NCBI GenBank assembly: GCA_026129135.1 | Contig: JAHCIQ010000001.1 | Coordinates: 558,001-622,000, forward strand | From: Cyanobacteria bacterium TGS_CYA1 | Lineage (GTDB): Bacteria; Cyanobacteriota; Vampirovibrionia; Obscuribacterales; Obscuribacteraceae | Length of the DNA: 64,000 nt | Direction of reading: 5' to 3' | Shown here: in pieces, positions 44,149 to 52,596 of the stretch | Numbering within the stretch: position 1 is the stretch's first letter | How the letters are laid out: each line of letters begins with the position of its first letter | Position numbers and translations under genes: made by a program | The notes under the pieces: model-generated | What the model was told of the DNA's origin: nothing | Seen by the model: only the letters and a program-made list of their open reading frames with translations | Databases searched by the model: none

Positions 44149-45783
44149 ATGTCTCATAGTGCTGCCAGTCTTTTTCAGTTAGGTAAAGACACTACTAAAT
44201 ACCGTCATGTGACGAGCGAACACGTTTCGCAGGTCGAATGGCAAGGCAAAAAAATGCTTATGGTAGAGCCGGAAGCATTGACCAGGATAGCTAAAGAAGC
44301 TTTCCGCGACGTATCTCACCTCTTGCGAACCTCTCACCTGGAGAACTTGAAAAGTATCCTCGATGACAAGGAAGCTTCTGACAACGACCATTTCGTTGCT
44401 CTGGAACTCTTGAAAAACGCAAGCATTGCTGCTGGTGGAACACTGCCCATGTGTCAGGACACGGGTACGGCGATCATCGTTGCTCACAAAGGTGAGCGCG
44501 TAGTGACAGGAGCCGATGATGCAAGCGCCTTGAGCGAAGGCGTTAAAAAGACCTATGGAGAAAGCAATCTGCGATACAGTCAGATGGCTCCGCTCGATAT
44601 GTACAAAGAAGTGAATACCGGTTCGAATCTGCCCGCTCAAATCGAAATTTACTCGGAGCCGGGTGATTCTTATGAGTTTTTATTCATCGCAAAAGGCGGT
44701 GGTTCAGCCAATAAATCATTCTTATTGCAAGAGACAAAATCTGTTCTCAATCCCGAAGGTCTGCGCAAATTGCTCTCAGACAAAATTGCTTCGCTTGGAA
44801 CTTCTGCCTGTCCGCCGTATCACCTGGCAATCGTGATTGGTGGTCTATCTGCCGAGCTTACGTTGAAAACGGTGAAGCTGGCCAGCTGTCACTATTTAGA
44901 TAATCTTCCAACCGAAGGCGATAAAAGTGGTCGCGCTTTTCGCGATTTGGAAATGGAGAAAGAAGTGCTCGAAATTACCCGACAGCTGGGAATCGGAGCA
45001 CAATTTGGTGGTAAATATTTCTGTCACGATGTGCGAGTTGTGCGTTTGCCCAGGCACGGTGCCAGCTTGCCAATCGGCATAGGGGTGTCGTGTTCTGCCG
45101 ACAGACAACTCATGGGGCGGATAGACAAGGACGGAATCTGGCTCGAACAGCTGGACAAAGACCCGGCTCGTTTCTTGCCTGAAGTTGAAACTAACGATTT
45201 AAGCAAAGAAATCATTCATGTCGATCTTTCAAAATCGATGGATGAAATTCGCAAATCGCTTTCGGGCAAGCCGGTTGGAACCAGATTGATGCTAACCGGA
45301 ACACTGCTTGTAGCGCGCGATATCGCCCATGCTAAATGGAAAGAGATAATCGAATCTGGAAAACCCATGCCCGAATATATCAAGAAGCATCCAATCTATT
45401 ATGCCGGTCCGGCCAAGACTCCCGAAGGTTATGCATCCGGTTCGTTTGGACCGACTACGGCAGGTCGCATGGATAGCTATGCAGACATGCTCATGTCGCG
45501 CGGTGGAAGTTTGATAATGCTTGCTAAAGGCAATCGCGGCAAAAACGTTCGCGAAGCTTGCGGAAAATATGGCGGCTTTTACCTTGGTACTATTGGTGGT
45601 GCAGCTGCCCGTTTGGCTCAAGATTCAATCAAGAAAGTCGAGGTAATCGATTTTCCTGAACTGGGAATGGAAGCAGTGCATAGAATCGAAGTAGAAGAAT
45701 TCCCTGCTTTCATCATCACCAACGATAAAGGCGAAGATTTCTTCGACAAGGTAGCTGAGCAGAGAGTCGCCCTGGCTAAATAG
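44149..45783 (+). CDS. fumA: Class I fumarate hydratase
   Basis: 544 residues of the iron-sulfur class. Cluster cysteines: [10 protein letters not shown], the Cys near 283 in LASCHYLD or the nearby FCHD, and IGVSCSAD. Fumarase signature segments are [24 protein letters not shown] and [11 protein letters not shown]. The C-terminal beta domain ([21 protein letters not shown]) is fused, as in the two-subunit relatives. It hydrates fumarate to malate in the TCA cycle with a [4Fe-4S] cluster. The stop overlaps the next gene's GTG by one base, so the downstream unusual genes are probably transcribed with it. Confidence 0.93.
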   Translation: MSHSAASLFQLGKDTTKYRHVTSEHVSQVEWQGKKMLMVEPEALTRIAKEAFRDVSHLLRTSHLENLKSILDDKEASDNDHFVALELLKNASIAAGGTLPMCQDTGTAIIVAHKGERVVTGADDASALSEGVKKTYGESNLRYSQMAPLDMYKEVNTGSNLPAQIEIYSEPGDSYEFLFIAKGGGSANKSFLLQETKSVLNPEGLRKLLSDKIASLGTSACPPYHLAIVIGGLSAELTLKTVKLASCHYLDNLPTEGDKSGRAFRDLEMEKEVLEITRQLGIGAQFGGKYFCHDVRVVRLPRHGASLPIGIGVSCSADRQLMGRIDKDGIWLEQLDKDPARFLPEVETNDLSKEIIHVDLSKSMDEIRKSLSGKPVGTRLMLTGTLLVARDIAHAKWKEIIESGKPMPEYIKKHPIYYAGPAKTPEGYASGSFGPTTAGRMDSYADMLMSRGGSLIMLAKGNRGKNVREACGKYGGFYLGTIGGAAARLAQDSIKKVEVIDFPELGMEAVHRIEVEEFPAFIITNDKGEDFFDKVAEQRVALAK

Positions 45784-46364
45784 TGGAATATTTAAAAGCC
45801 ATTCCCACTGGCACGCTATTATTCAACCTGGTTTTGTACGGCTGTTTGCCGCTATGGCTAATCTTTGGATTTCTAGACTGGTACTGTCATAAAAAGTCGA
45901 AAATCGAAGCTACCAGTGGAGCGAAGGAATCGTTTTACCATGCATTGATGGGCGTGCAGGTGGGTCTTCCTGTTTTTCTAGGATTGTGTTTTGAAATAAA
46001 TTGTTTGCAGTTTATCATCATATTTCTGGTTTTGATTGCGCACGAAGTGGTGGCACATCTCGATGTTCAGTATGCATTGCACAAGCGCGAGATTTCAATC
46101 TTAGAAACACATGTGCACAGCTTTCTAGAGACTCTGCCATTTGTTATCGTCGCTTTGATTGTTGTCATCAACTGGTCTTCTTTTGTCGATTTTATCTCGC
46201 TCAATTGGTCTGGTCACATGGACCTCGTCTGGAAACATCGACCGTTAGATAGCAATTACGTTTTTGGCTATTTTTTCACTCTGATTTTTCTTGATGTCAT
46301 TCCATTTATAGAAGAGTTCATCAGGTGTTACAGATACAAACGTTCTGAAGCTGGTGAGGAATGA
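45783..46364 (+). CDS. Histidine-rich polytopic membrane protein
   Basis: 193 residues starting with GTG inside the fumarase stop. Four or five hydrophobic helices (LFNLVLYGCLPLWLIFGFL; GVQVGLPVFLGLCFEI; FIIIFLVLIAHEV; FVIVALIVVINWS; FFTLIFLDVI). Histidines cluster on or next to the helices (DWYCHKKSKIEATSG; AHEVVAHLDVQYALHKREISILETHVHSFLE), an arrangement seen in membrane diiron hydroxylases and desaturases. The metal role is inference. It lies between fumarase and the ketosynthase with 1-base contacts, strongly suggesting a functional unit with them. Confidence 0.8.
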   Translation: MEYLKAIPTGTLLFNLVLYGCLPLWLIFGFLDWYCHKKSKIEATSGAKESFYHALMGVQVGLPVFLGLCFEINCLQFIIIFLVLIAHEVVAHLDVQYALHKREISILETHVHSFLETLPFVIVALIVVINWSSFVDFISLNWSGHMDLVWKHRPLDSNYVFGYFFTLIFLDVIPFIEEFIRCYRYKRSEAGEE

Positions 46365-46365
46365 A

Positions 46366-47547
46366 ATGACAGAACTCAGGCAAGCTTATATCACTGCTAG
46401 CGGAACTTATTTACCGGGCGATCCAGTTGATAATGCAAATATCGAGGCAAAGCTTGGTTATGTGCATGGCAAGCCATCTAAACTGAAAAAAAGAATTCTT
46501 GCAAGCAACGGAATTTTGACCAGGCATTATGCGTTGGATGATAAGCAACGCTCAACACATCAAAACAGAGATCTGGCAGTAGCCGCGACAAGAGAATGTT
46601 TGAAAGGGTCTGAAATCGATGAAAAGTCTGTCGACCTTCTTGCGGTTGCATCTACTCAAGGTGATTTGCCGTTGCCAGGTCTTGCCAGTCTAGTGCAAGC
46701 CGAGCTGGCAATCGGACCGCTAGAGATTATCACCACTCATGGTGTATGTTCAGCTAGTATGATGGCACTCAAATCCGCTTTCAATCAATTGAGAGTGGGC
46801 GAAAAAAAGAACGCTATAGTGGTGGCATCCGAGATGGCATCGCGACTGCTCAAAAAATCGCGTTATGAAGCTGTGAGCAATTTACGCATAGACCTGGAAT
46901 CGGAATTTTTGCGCTGGATGCTTTCTGATGGTGCTGGAGCTTTTCTGCTTCAGGATAAGCCGCGCTGGCGAGGGCTCAGTCTTCGAATCGACTGGATTGA
47001 AATAGTTTCTTTTGCTTCTCATTATGATCTTTGCATGTCTTGCGGAACTAATAATCAGAGTTTATGGTCTAAAGATTTCGAGCAAAATCAAAAGAATTTT
47101 CACGATTTTTCCTGGCAGGATTACACAAGTTATGCCGATGCTGAAGCGAACGGGGCGTTGCTCATAAGACAAAATTTGAAATTGTTAGAAGACGTGGTCA
47201 AAGTCGGCGTGGACGGATTTTTGAAATTGATTAACGATGGCAAGATCAAAGCAGACGAGATAGACCATTTTGTTTGTCACTATTCGTCTCATCATTTTAA
47301 AGGTCGCATTTTGGAGCTGCTGAAATTGGCAGGAGCATTGATTCCTGAAGAAAAATGGTTTACAAATTTGTATACCAAGGGTAATACCGGTTGCGCATCT
47401 ATTTTTATTGCTCTCGACGAACTTTTGAAGACCGGGTCTTTGAAGATAGGTCAAACCATTTTTTGTGTCGTGCCAGAAAGTGGCAGATTTGCAAATGCGT
47501 ATATGAAACTTACAGTAGTAGGAGGCAGAGATAGTGGCGCTTTCTGA
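46366..47547 (+). CDS. FabH-like 3-oxoacyl-ACP synthase III (beta-ketosynthase)
   Basis: 393 residues from ATG 46366 with GAGG 6 bases upstream. The thiolase fold has the full catalytic triad: Cys128 (THGVCSASMM), His305 (DHFVCHYSSHHF) and Asn340 (KGNTGCASIF). The motif SDGAGAFLL is also present. FabH-type enzymes condense an acyl-CoA with malonyl-ACP, or act as acyl transferases in natural product pathways. Being outside a fab operon, this copy is probably specialised, supplying a fatty-acyl or polyketide-like product for the neighbouring diiron protein. The 3' end overlaps the next GTG. Confidence 0.87.
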   Translation: MTELRQAYITASGTYLPGDPVDNANIEAKLGYVHGKPSKLKKRILASNGILTRHYALDDKQRSTHQNRDLAVAATRECLKGSEIDEKSVDLLAVASTQGDLPLPGLASLVQAELAIGPLEIITTHGVCSASMMALKSAFNQLRVGEKKNAIVVASEMASRLLKKSRYEAVSNLRIDLESEFLRWMLSDGAGAFLLQDKPRWRGLSLRIDWIEIVSFASHYDLCMSCGTNNQSLWSKDFEQNQKNFHDFSWQDYTSYADAEANGALLIRQNLKLLEDVVKVGVDGFLKLINDGKIKADEIDHFVCHYSSHHFKGRILELLKLAGALIPEEKWFTNLYTKGNTGCASIFIALDELLKTGSLKIGQTIFCVVPESGRFANAYMKLTVVGGRDSGAF

Positions 47548-48229
47548 AAAAGAAATGACTTTGGGACCAAAGGCGCAAGAAACGCTCAGGCACTTGCTTA
47601 GAATTTGGTTGGATTTCGAACGTAAGTTAATTTCGATTCCAATTTTACGCCGACTTGATCAGCGTACTTTCACTCCAGAAGATTATCGCACTCTTCTTCT
47701 GAACATGCGCCCTCAGGTAATTGAGGGCTCGCGTTGGATATCGAGAGCGGCATCGAGTTTTACTGCAGAATATTCTGATATACGCTCGATGATTTTAAGA
47801 CACGCTGTGGATGAGCATCGCGACTATACGATGCTTGAAAATGATTTTCAATCAATAGGTGGCAAGCTCGAAGACATTCAATCAGCCAAGCGCAATATAG
47901 GCACTGAGGCATTAGCTGGATATTTGATGAACGAAGCCACCAAACCAAATCCAATAAATTTGCTTGGTGCGATGTTTATTATCGAAGGATTAGGAAATAA
48001 AATGGCTTCAAGCTGGGCGGTAGCCATTCAAGAGTGTTTGTCTGTCAGTGAAAAGTCAACTACCTTTTTGTCATATCACGGCGAGAACGACGAAACTCAT
48101 ATGAACAAATTGTATGAAATGCTAGATGGCAAATCTATTGCTCACGAATCTGCAGACGAAATAGTAAAAACTGCCAAAGTGGTGGCACGATTGTATTTAC
48201 TCCAGCTAGAGGAATTCGATAACACATAA
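47534..48229 (+). CDS. Heme-oxygenase-like diiron protein
   Basis: 231 residues from GTG with AGGAGG about 8 bases upstream, overlapping the ketosynthase stop. It is all helical. Candidate metal ligands follow the heme-oxygenase-like diiron (HDO) pattern: Glu64 (QVIEGSRW), His90 and His95 (ILRHAVDEHRDY), Glu151 (FIIEGLGNK), and His182, Asp186 and His189 (YHGENDETHMNK). HDO enzymes such as UndA, SznF and CADD-type proteins use diiron centres to oxidise or cleave substrates. A TenA-like fold is a less likely alternative given these His/Glu/Asp. It would act on the ketosynthase product or a coupled substrate; inference. Confidence 0.8.
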   Translation: MALSEKEMTLGPKAQETLRHLLRIWLDFERKLISIPILRRLDQRTFTPEDYRTLLLNMRPQVIEGSRWISRAASSFTAEYSDIRSMILRHAVDEHRDYTMLENDFQSIGGKLEDIQSAKRNIGTEALAGYLMNEATKPNPINLLGAMFIIEGLGNKMASSWAVAIQECLSVSEKSTTFLSYHGENDETHMNKLYEMLDGKSIAHESADEIVKTAKVVARLYLLQLEEFDNT

Positions 48230-49083
48230 TGTATAACCGCGAGAATCCCAGCCTCTTTGATGTTTTAGAAAAAGACGATACTTTGCCTATCGAAGATTCA
48301 GTTCGAAAGGCGTGGGTCGTGCAATTGAAACATCCTTTCAGAATGACAGTTATGCATGTGTGTCGTTTGTTTGCCACCATGACTTTGTGCACTACCTATT
48401 TCGTCAAACGATTGATACCAATTCAGTTTTGTGCCCATCGAACTTTGCAAGGCCTGATTTGCTGGTTCATGAAATGGTTTGTTTTGCCTGAAGCAAATTA
48501 TCTTATTCTGCGACATTACTGGACAGAATCCGACATCATCAATTTTGTGATTGATAATTCCGAAAACAAAAACGCTGAAAAATCGGATTTGTATCCAAAG
48601 AAGATCGACGATTTGCTTGAAATGTCTTTTATCAAACACGATGTCGTTTTGTTCAATGCACTCTATGACCTAGGTTCGACTAGAAAGGAACACTGGCCAA
48701 TCAAGCCTGGCGAGGTTGATTATTCTTCTATCCGCAAAATAGATATGGACCCCAGTGTTACAGAGCGAAGATGGACTCAATGCGTTGATTTTGAAACAGC
48801 GCATGAATTATTCAAAACTTCTTTTTGTTTGATGCTAAAAGCCGACGAGTATGAGCGCTCGATAAATTCGTTGCAATACGATCAGACGCTCGCGCTCAGA
48901 GTCGCGCGTATCGTAAACGATCCCGAGCTGAACGCTCTCGTTTATAACAACTTTCCGCTATTTCTCGTGGGACCGCTTCGTTTGTCTCAGCGTTTCGTGA
49001 TGCACGGCTTATTCACTGAGCATCTGTACGCTTATCTAGTCCAGCACAAGGAGCGGGCCTTACTTGCAGGTGCTTCCGTTTAA
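48229..49083 (+). CDS. Unknown protein of the ketosynthase/diiron cluster
   Basis: 284 residues; its ATG overlaps the preceding stop (TAATG). No family recognised. The N-terminal third has hydrophobic stretches (TVMHVCRLFATMTLCTTYFV; LQGLICWFMKWFVLP) that may be membrane-associated. The C-terminal half is helical and polar, with a His-rich end (MHGLFTEHLYAYLVQHKE) and an Asp/Glu-rich middle (DSMDPSVTERRW-like). It is a candidate oxygenase partner or membrane subunit because it is translationally coupled to the diiron gene. A 63-base gap follows to the methyltransferase. Confidence 0.7.
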   Translation: MYNRENPSLFDVLEKDDTLPIEDSVRKAWVVQLKHPFRMTVMHVCRLFATMTLCTTYFVKRLIPIQFCAHRTLQGLICWFMKWFVLPEANYLILRHYWTESDIINFVIDNSENKNAEKSDLYPKKIDDLLEMSFIKHDVVLFNALYDLGSTRKEHWPIKPGEVDYSSIRKIDMDPSVTERRWTQCVDFETAHELFKTSFCLMLKADEYERSINSLQYDQTLALRVARIVNDPELNALVYNNFPLFLVGPLRLSQRFVMHGLFTEHLYAYLVQHKERALLAGASV

Positions 49084-49146
49084 TAAACTTTCAATTGGAA
49101 GCTTCTATCATTTTATCGGAAATCAAGAATTCAAGCTGAGGTAGAC

Positions 49147-49758
49147 ATGGACCCGACAACTATCGAATGGGACGAAAGATACAAAGAAGGCGGCGAAGCA
49201 CTGCCCTGGGACACAGGTACCCCAGCGCCAGAGCTTACGGCTTATTTCAGCAGAGTGAAAGAAGTGCCAAAACGCGTCCTTGAACTAGGCTGTGGAACAG
49301 GCACCAACGCTATCTGGATGGTCCAGCAAGGCTCCCATGTCGTAGCAACCGACATTTCGCCCACGGCAATTGAATGGGCTATCAATAAGGCGAAATCTGC
49401 AGGTGTCAATGTTGAATTCAAAGTAAGCGATATCTGCAATGAAAATCCGGTGGAGCCTAAGTCGGTCGATTTTATATTTGACCGTGGTGTTTTTCATGTC
49501 ATGGCGAAAGATAAGCGCGAACAGTTTGTACAAGCCGTTCATGACTCTTTGAGCGATGGTGGCATGTGGTTGTGTCTTGCCGGATCTGCCGATCAGAAAC
49601 GCGAGAATGAAGACCATGGTCCACCTCAACTGACTGCTACCGAGCTGATATCTAGCGTGGAAAAATTATTCGAGGTGCATAAGCTGGCTAAGACAAGCTT
49701 TCTTACACCAGACGGGCATAACTATGTTGCCTGGAAAGCAATATTTAAAAAGAGATGA
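49147..49758 (+). CDS. Class I SAM-dependent methyltransferase (TPMT-like)
   Basis: 203 residues with GAGG before the ATG. The Rossmann SAM motif is clear: VLELGCGTGTNAIWMVQQG (motif I), ATDISPTAIEWA (motif II) and FDRGVFHVMAKDKR (near motif IV). The opening WDERYKEGGEALPWDTGTPAPE resembles thiopurine-methyltransferase-like bacterial enzymes acting on S, Se or Te, or on small hydrophobic thiols. It is followed by the MFS exporter with an ATGA overlap, so modification and export may be linked. Confidence 0.9.
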   Translation: MDPTTIEWDERYKEGGEALPWDTGTPAPELTAYFSRVKEVPKRVLELGCGTGTNAIWMVQQGSHVVATDISPTAIEWAINKAKSAGVNVEFKVSDICNENPVEPKSVDFIFDRGVFHVMAKDKREQFVQAVHDSLSDGGMWLCLAGSADQKRENEDHGPPQLTATELISSVEKLFEVHKLAKTSFLTPDGHNYVAWKAIFKKR

Positions 49759-51020
49759 GCACAAAGCCGGAGCCTTTAAAAGAAGCTTTGTGCGAGCTTG
49801 AACATCCGCTTGCGTACAAAGACTTTCGTTATCTTCTTATTGGGCGTTTGTTGTTCACTCTTGCCACGCAGATTCAAAGCCTGGCTGTTGGATGGCAAAT
49901 GTATGAGCTGACCAAAAGCCCCTTGATGCTTGGTTTTATTGGTCTGGCTGAAGCTCTGCCCAATATTGCCATGGCTTTGTTTGCTGGGCATGTAGCAGAC
50001 AGTTTTCAAAGAAAAGATGTCGCTTTAAGATCGGTCGCAGGCATGTTGGTACTGACTGCGGTGCTAACTGCCATTACCTTTATGAACGTATCGGGGCTTA
50101 TTTATGCCATTTTTGCGGTTATCGCAGTCACTGGAGCCGCACGTAGCTTTTATGCACCTTCATGTTTTGGTCTGGTGGCAGATATTCTGCCAAGAAAATT
50201 TTATGCTAGAGCTGGTGCAATAAATAGCGCTATCTGGATGGGTTCTGCAATTGCAGGTCCGCTGCTTGGAGGCGGTCTCTACCTTCTGGGAAAAGCGAGT
50301 TTGACCTACGCAGTTTCGACCATATTGCTTGCCTTGTCGATGATTTGTTTTTTCGGGATAAAAACGAGACACAATCTGGCTTCCTCAGATCAAGGCGTGA
50401 TAGAAAGCATAAAAGATGGACTCAAATTCGTGTTTTCAAACCAGGTGGTACTTGGTGCCATGGCTCTGGATCTGTTTGCCGTACTCTTTGGTGGCACTGT
50501 GGCTATGTTGCCTGTTTTTGCCGATAAAATTTTCCATATGGGACCAATGGCTCTGGGAATGTTGCGTGGAGCACCACCTGTAGGGGCAGTACTGATTTTG
50601 ACCTATTTATCGCGCTATCCTGTCAAGCACAATGCGGGCAAAATTCTGCTTGCCTGCGTAGGTGGATTTGGACTTTGCATGATCGGTTTTGGATTGTCGA
50701 CCAATTACTATATTTCTTTAGTTCTACTTGCGTTGAGCGGTGCTTTAGATGGAGTCAGCGTCTATTTGCGCAGCACTATTTTTCAGCTAGTCACTCCTCC
50801 GGAAAAACGCGGACGTGTAGCCGCGGTCAATTCTATTTTCATAGGCTCCTCAAACGAGATAGGTGAGTTCGAATCGGGACTGACAGCCCGATTGATGGGT
50901 CTTATACCTTCAGTTATATTCGGCGGATGTATGACTTTGGTTGTAGTCGTATGGACCACAATCAAAGCTCCAAAACTGCGTAAACTTAATATTGAAGAAC
51001 TTCAAAAACAGCAAATCTAG
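49755..51020 (+). CDS. MFS exporter (EntS/MFS_3-like)
   Basis: 421 residues with about 12 helices. ATG overlaps the methyltransferase stop (ATGA). Motif A-like GHVADSFQRKDVALRS and the paired helices (LGFIGLAEALPNIAMALFAG; GRLLFTLATQIQSLAVGW) match the EntS/MefA class of exporters for siderophores or macrolides. As the last gene of the 44149-51020 run, it is a natural candidate to export the product of the preceding enzymes. Substrate unknown. Confidence 0.9.
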   Translation: MSTKPEPLKEALCELEHPLAYKDFRYLLIGRLLFTLATQIQSLAVGWQMYELTKSPLMLGFIGLAEALPNIAMALFAGHVADSFQRKDVALRSVAGMLVLTAVLTAITFMNVSGLIYAIFAVIAVTGAARSFYAPSCFGLVADILPRKFYARAGAINSAIWMGSAIAGPLLGGGLYLLGKASLTYAVSTILLALSMICFFGIKTRHNLASSDQGVIESIKDGLKFVFSNQVVLGAMALDLFAVLFGGTVAMLPVFADKIFHMGPMALGMLRGAPPVGAVLILTYLSRYPVKHNAGKILLACVGGFGLCMIGFGLSTNYYISLVLLALSGALDGVSVYLRSTIFQLVTPPEKRGRVAAVNSIFIGSSNEIGEFESGLTARLMGLIPSVIFGGCMTLVVVVWTTIKAPKLRKLNIEELQKQQI

Positions 51021-51148
51021 CCAGGTTACTTAGTTATTTGCTTAACTAAAACCATTGGTCATGTTAAATTGCGAACTTTTTCGGCATAATGTGGCATCGC
51101 GCCATAGTCTTAATGCTAACCATTTAGTATTTTAAAAGGGTCGTTGTC

Positions 51149-51532
51149 ATTTCTGGTATTCCTTTAGAAGTAAAAGGCTTCATCAGCCGTTATATAAATT
51201 CAGTTTGGCAACTGGAGACTTTGCTGTGTCTTAAACGCGCAGGTGATCTGGGCATCGGCATCGATGAAATTGTAAAAGAGTTGTATATCGCTGATAGCGC
51301 CGTAGCATCACAGCTTTCAAAGTTTGTATCTGAAGGATTTGCAGTAAAAGACCAATTGGGAAAATTTCGCTACAGTCCTCTTTCGGTCGACCTTTCAAAG
51401 GCAGTGGATCTGCTCGAAAATCTATACTACATGCGCAGAATCGCTATTACAGATCTGATTTATAGACAGTCGAGTCAGTCAATTAACGCTCACAATGAGC
51501 CTGAGCATTCTCAGGGGGATGAACTGGTTTGA
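51149..51532 (+). CDS. Winged-helix regulator-like protein with an ATT start
   Basis: 127 residues if translated from ATT at 51149, where AAAAGGG lies 8 bases upstream. The open frame has no ATG, GTG or TTG until TTG 51221, yet the upstream 24 codons read like true protein (IPLEVKGFISRYINSVWQLE) continuing directly into the helix pair LETLLCLKRAGDLGIGIDEI. The domain is a MarR/winged-helix type with recognition region SAVASQLSKFVSEGFAVKD. Any start after 51221 would truncate the first helix. The 3' end overlaps the convergent DUF389 gene by 22 bases. Confidence 0.7.
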   Translation: MSGIPLEVKGFISRYINSVWQLETLLCLKRAGDLGIGIDEIVKELYIADSAVASQLSKFVSEGFAVKDQLGKFRYSPLSVDLSKAVDLLENLYYMRRIAITDLIYRQSSQSINAHNEPEHSQGDELV

Positions 51533-52569
51533 TCCAGAATTGGAAAATTACGCCTTGGTTCGATTGGTTGAAAGGGAGTAAATGGGACTGAATCTTCTGT
51601 CGTCAGTTCTACGGCTGAAATCTCTTCAGCTTTTATTATCCTCAGTTTAAAACTGATGCTTCGACTAGTTTCTTTCTCAAGAAAGTCTTGAACCAATTTT
51701 ACTTGCTTAGAGCTAATCTGCGGTTGAGATGAAATTACTGTAGCGACTACGCTCATAGGTTTTCGAAAAAGTTTTACTTCTACATCTTGCAGATAAAGTC
51801 CTTTGAACGTTTGAGTGCGTTTTAGGATTTTTTGTATTTTGGAACTCAGCTGATTTTCAAGGACGAGTTCGTGCATACTGTATGCGAGCGGAACTATAAG
51901 CAAAAGCACACTGATTGCTGATATGAAAAGTCCTTTTCTCGCCTGGTTCAATGGAGTATATCCAAGAGAAAAGAATACAAGTGCACCAGCAAACGTAATT
52001 CCAACCATATTGGTCGCGTATAAAAGTAGCGCCCCGGTCCAAATGCTTTGCTCGTGCAATGCAAAGCCAATTCCCACCACACATAACGGGGGCACTAATG
52101 CAACCGCGATTGCTACTCCAGCCAGGCTTTCTGCGAGTTTACTGTTCGTCTGACAGTAGGCTCCGACCATGCCTGCGACGATTGCTACTCCTAAGTCCAG
52201 TAAGTTTGGATGAGTACGATTGAGAATTTCGCTTGTAATTACGATAAAGCCCAGACATTTGCCCATGAGCCAGGAAATCGAAAATCCAAAGATAGTGCCT
52301 AGAACAAGTGTAATTAAAGATTGATAGAGTAGTTTTGTTTCAGCTGTTATAACCGAAAGTGACAGGCCCATTAGTGGGCGCATGAGCGGCGCTACTATCA
52401 TTGCACCGATAATAACCGCAGGACTGTTCTGAAACAGACCAAAGCTTGCAATTAGGCTTGAGGAGCAGAGAAGTATTATATAATCAACCGACAGCTTGCT
52501 TATTCCTCTTAACCTTTGGTCAAGTTCAGATAGTTTTTCGGATGAAACGTGAGGAAGTAAAGCAGTCAT
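51511..52569 (-). CDS. DUF389 family membrane protein
   Basis: 352 residues. Eight or so hydrophobic helices with the DUF389 hallmark AVIIGAMIVAPLMRPLMGLSLSV and later VGVAIVAGMVGAYCQ, VALVPPLCVVGIG. A C-terminal soluble domain follows (about 240-352). The family is widespread and of unknown function, sometimes linked to metal or potassium handling. It is divergent from the Na+/H+ antiporter with 27 bases between starts. Confidence 0.88.
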   Translation of the reverse strand: MTALLPHVSSEKLSELDQRLRGISKLSVDYIILLCSSSLIASFGLFQNSPAVIIGAMIVAPLMRPLMGLSLSVITAETKLLYQSLITLVLGTIFGFSISWLMGKCLGFIVITSEILNRTHPNLLDLGVAIVAGMVGAYCQTNSKLAESLAGVAIAVALVPPLCVVGIGFALHEQSIWTGALLLYATNMVGITFAGALVFFSLGYTPLNQARKGLFISAISVLLLIVPLAYSMHELVLENQLSSKIQKILKRTQTFKGLYLQDVEVKLFRKPMSVVATVISSQPQISSKQVKLVQDFLEKETSRSISFKLRIIKAEEISAVELTTEDSVPFTPFQPIEPRRNFPILDQTSSSP

Positions 52570-52596
52570 TTATTAGTATTCGCTCCTTTAAACTCG

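Noticed and set aside
46366-49083. Polyketide synthase cluster
   Set aside because: Only one FabH-like ketosynthase; no AT, KR, ACP or modular domains.
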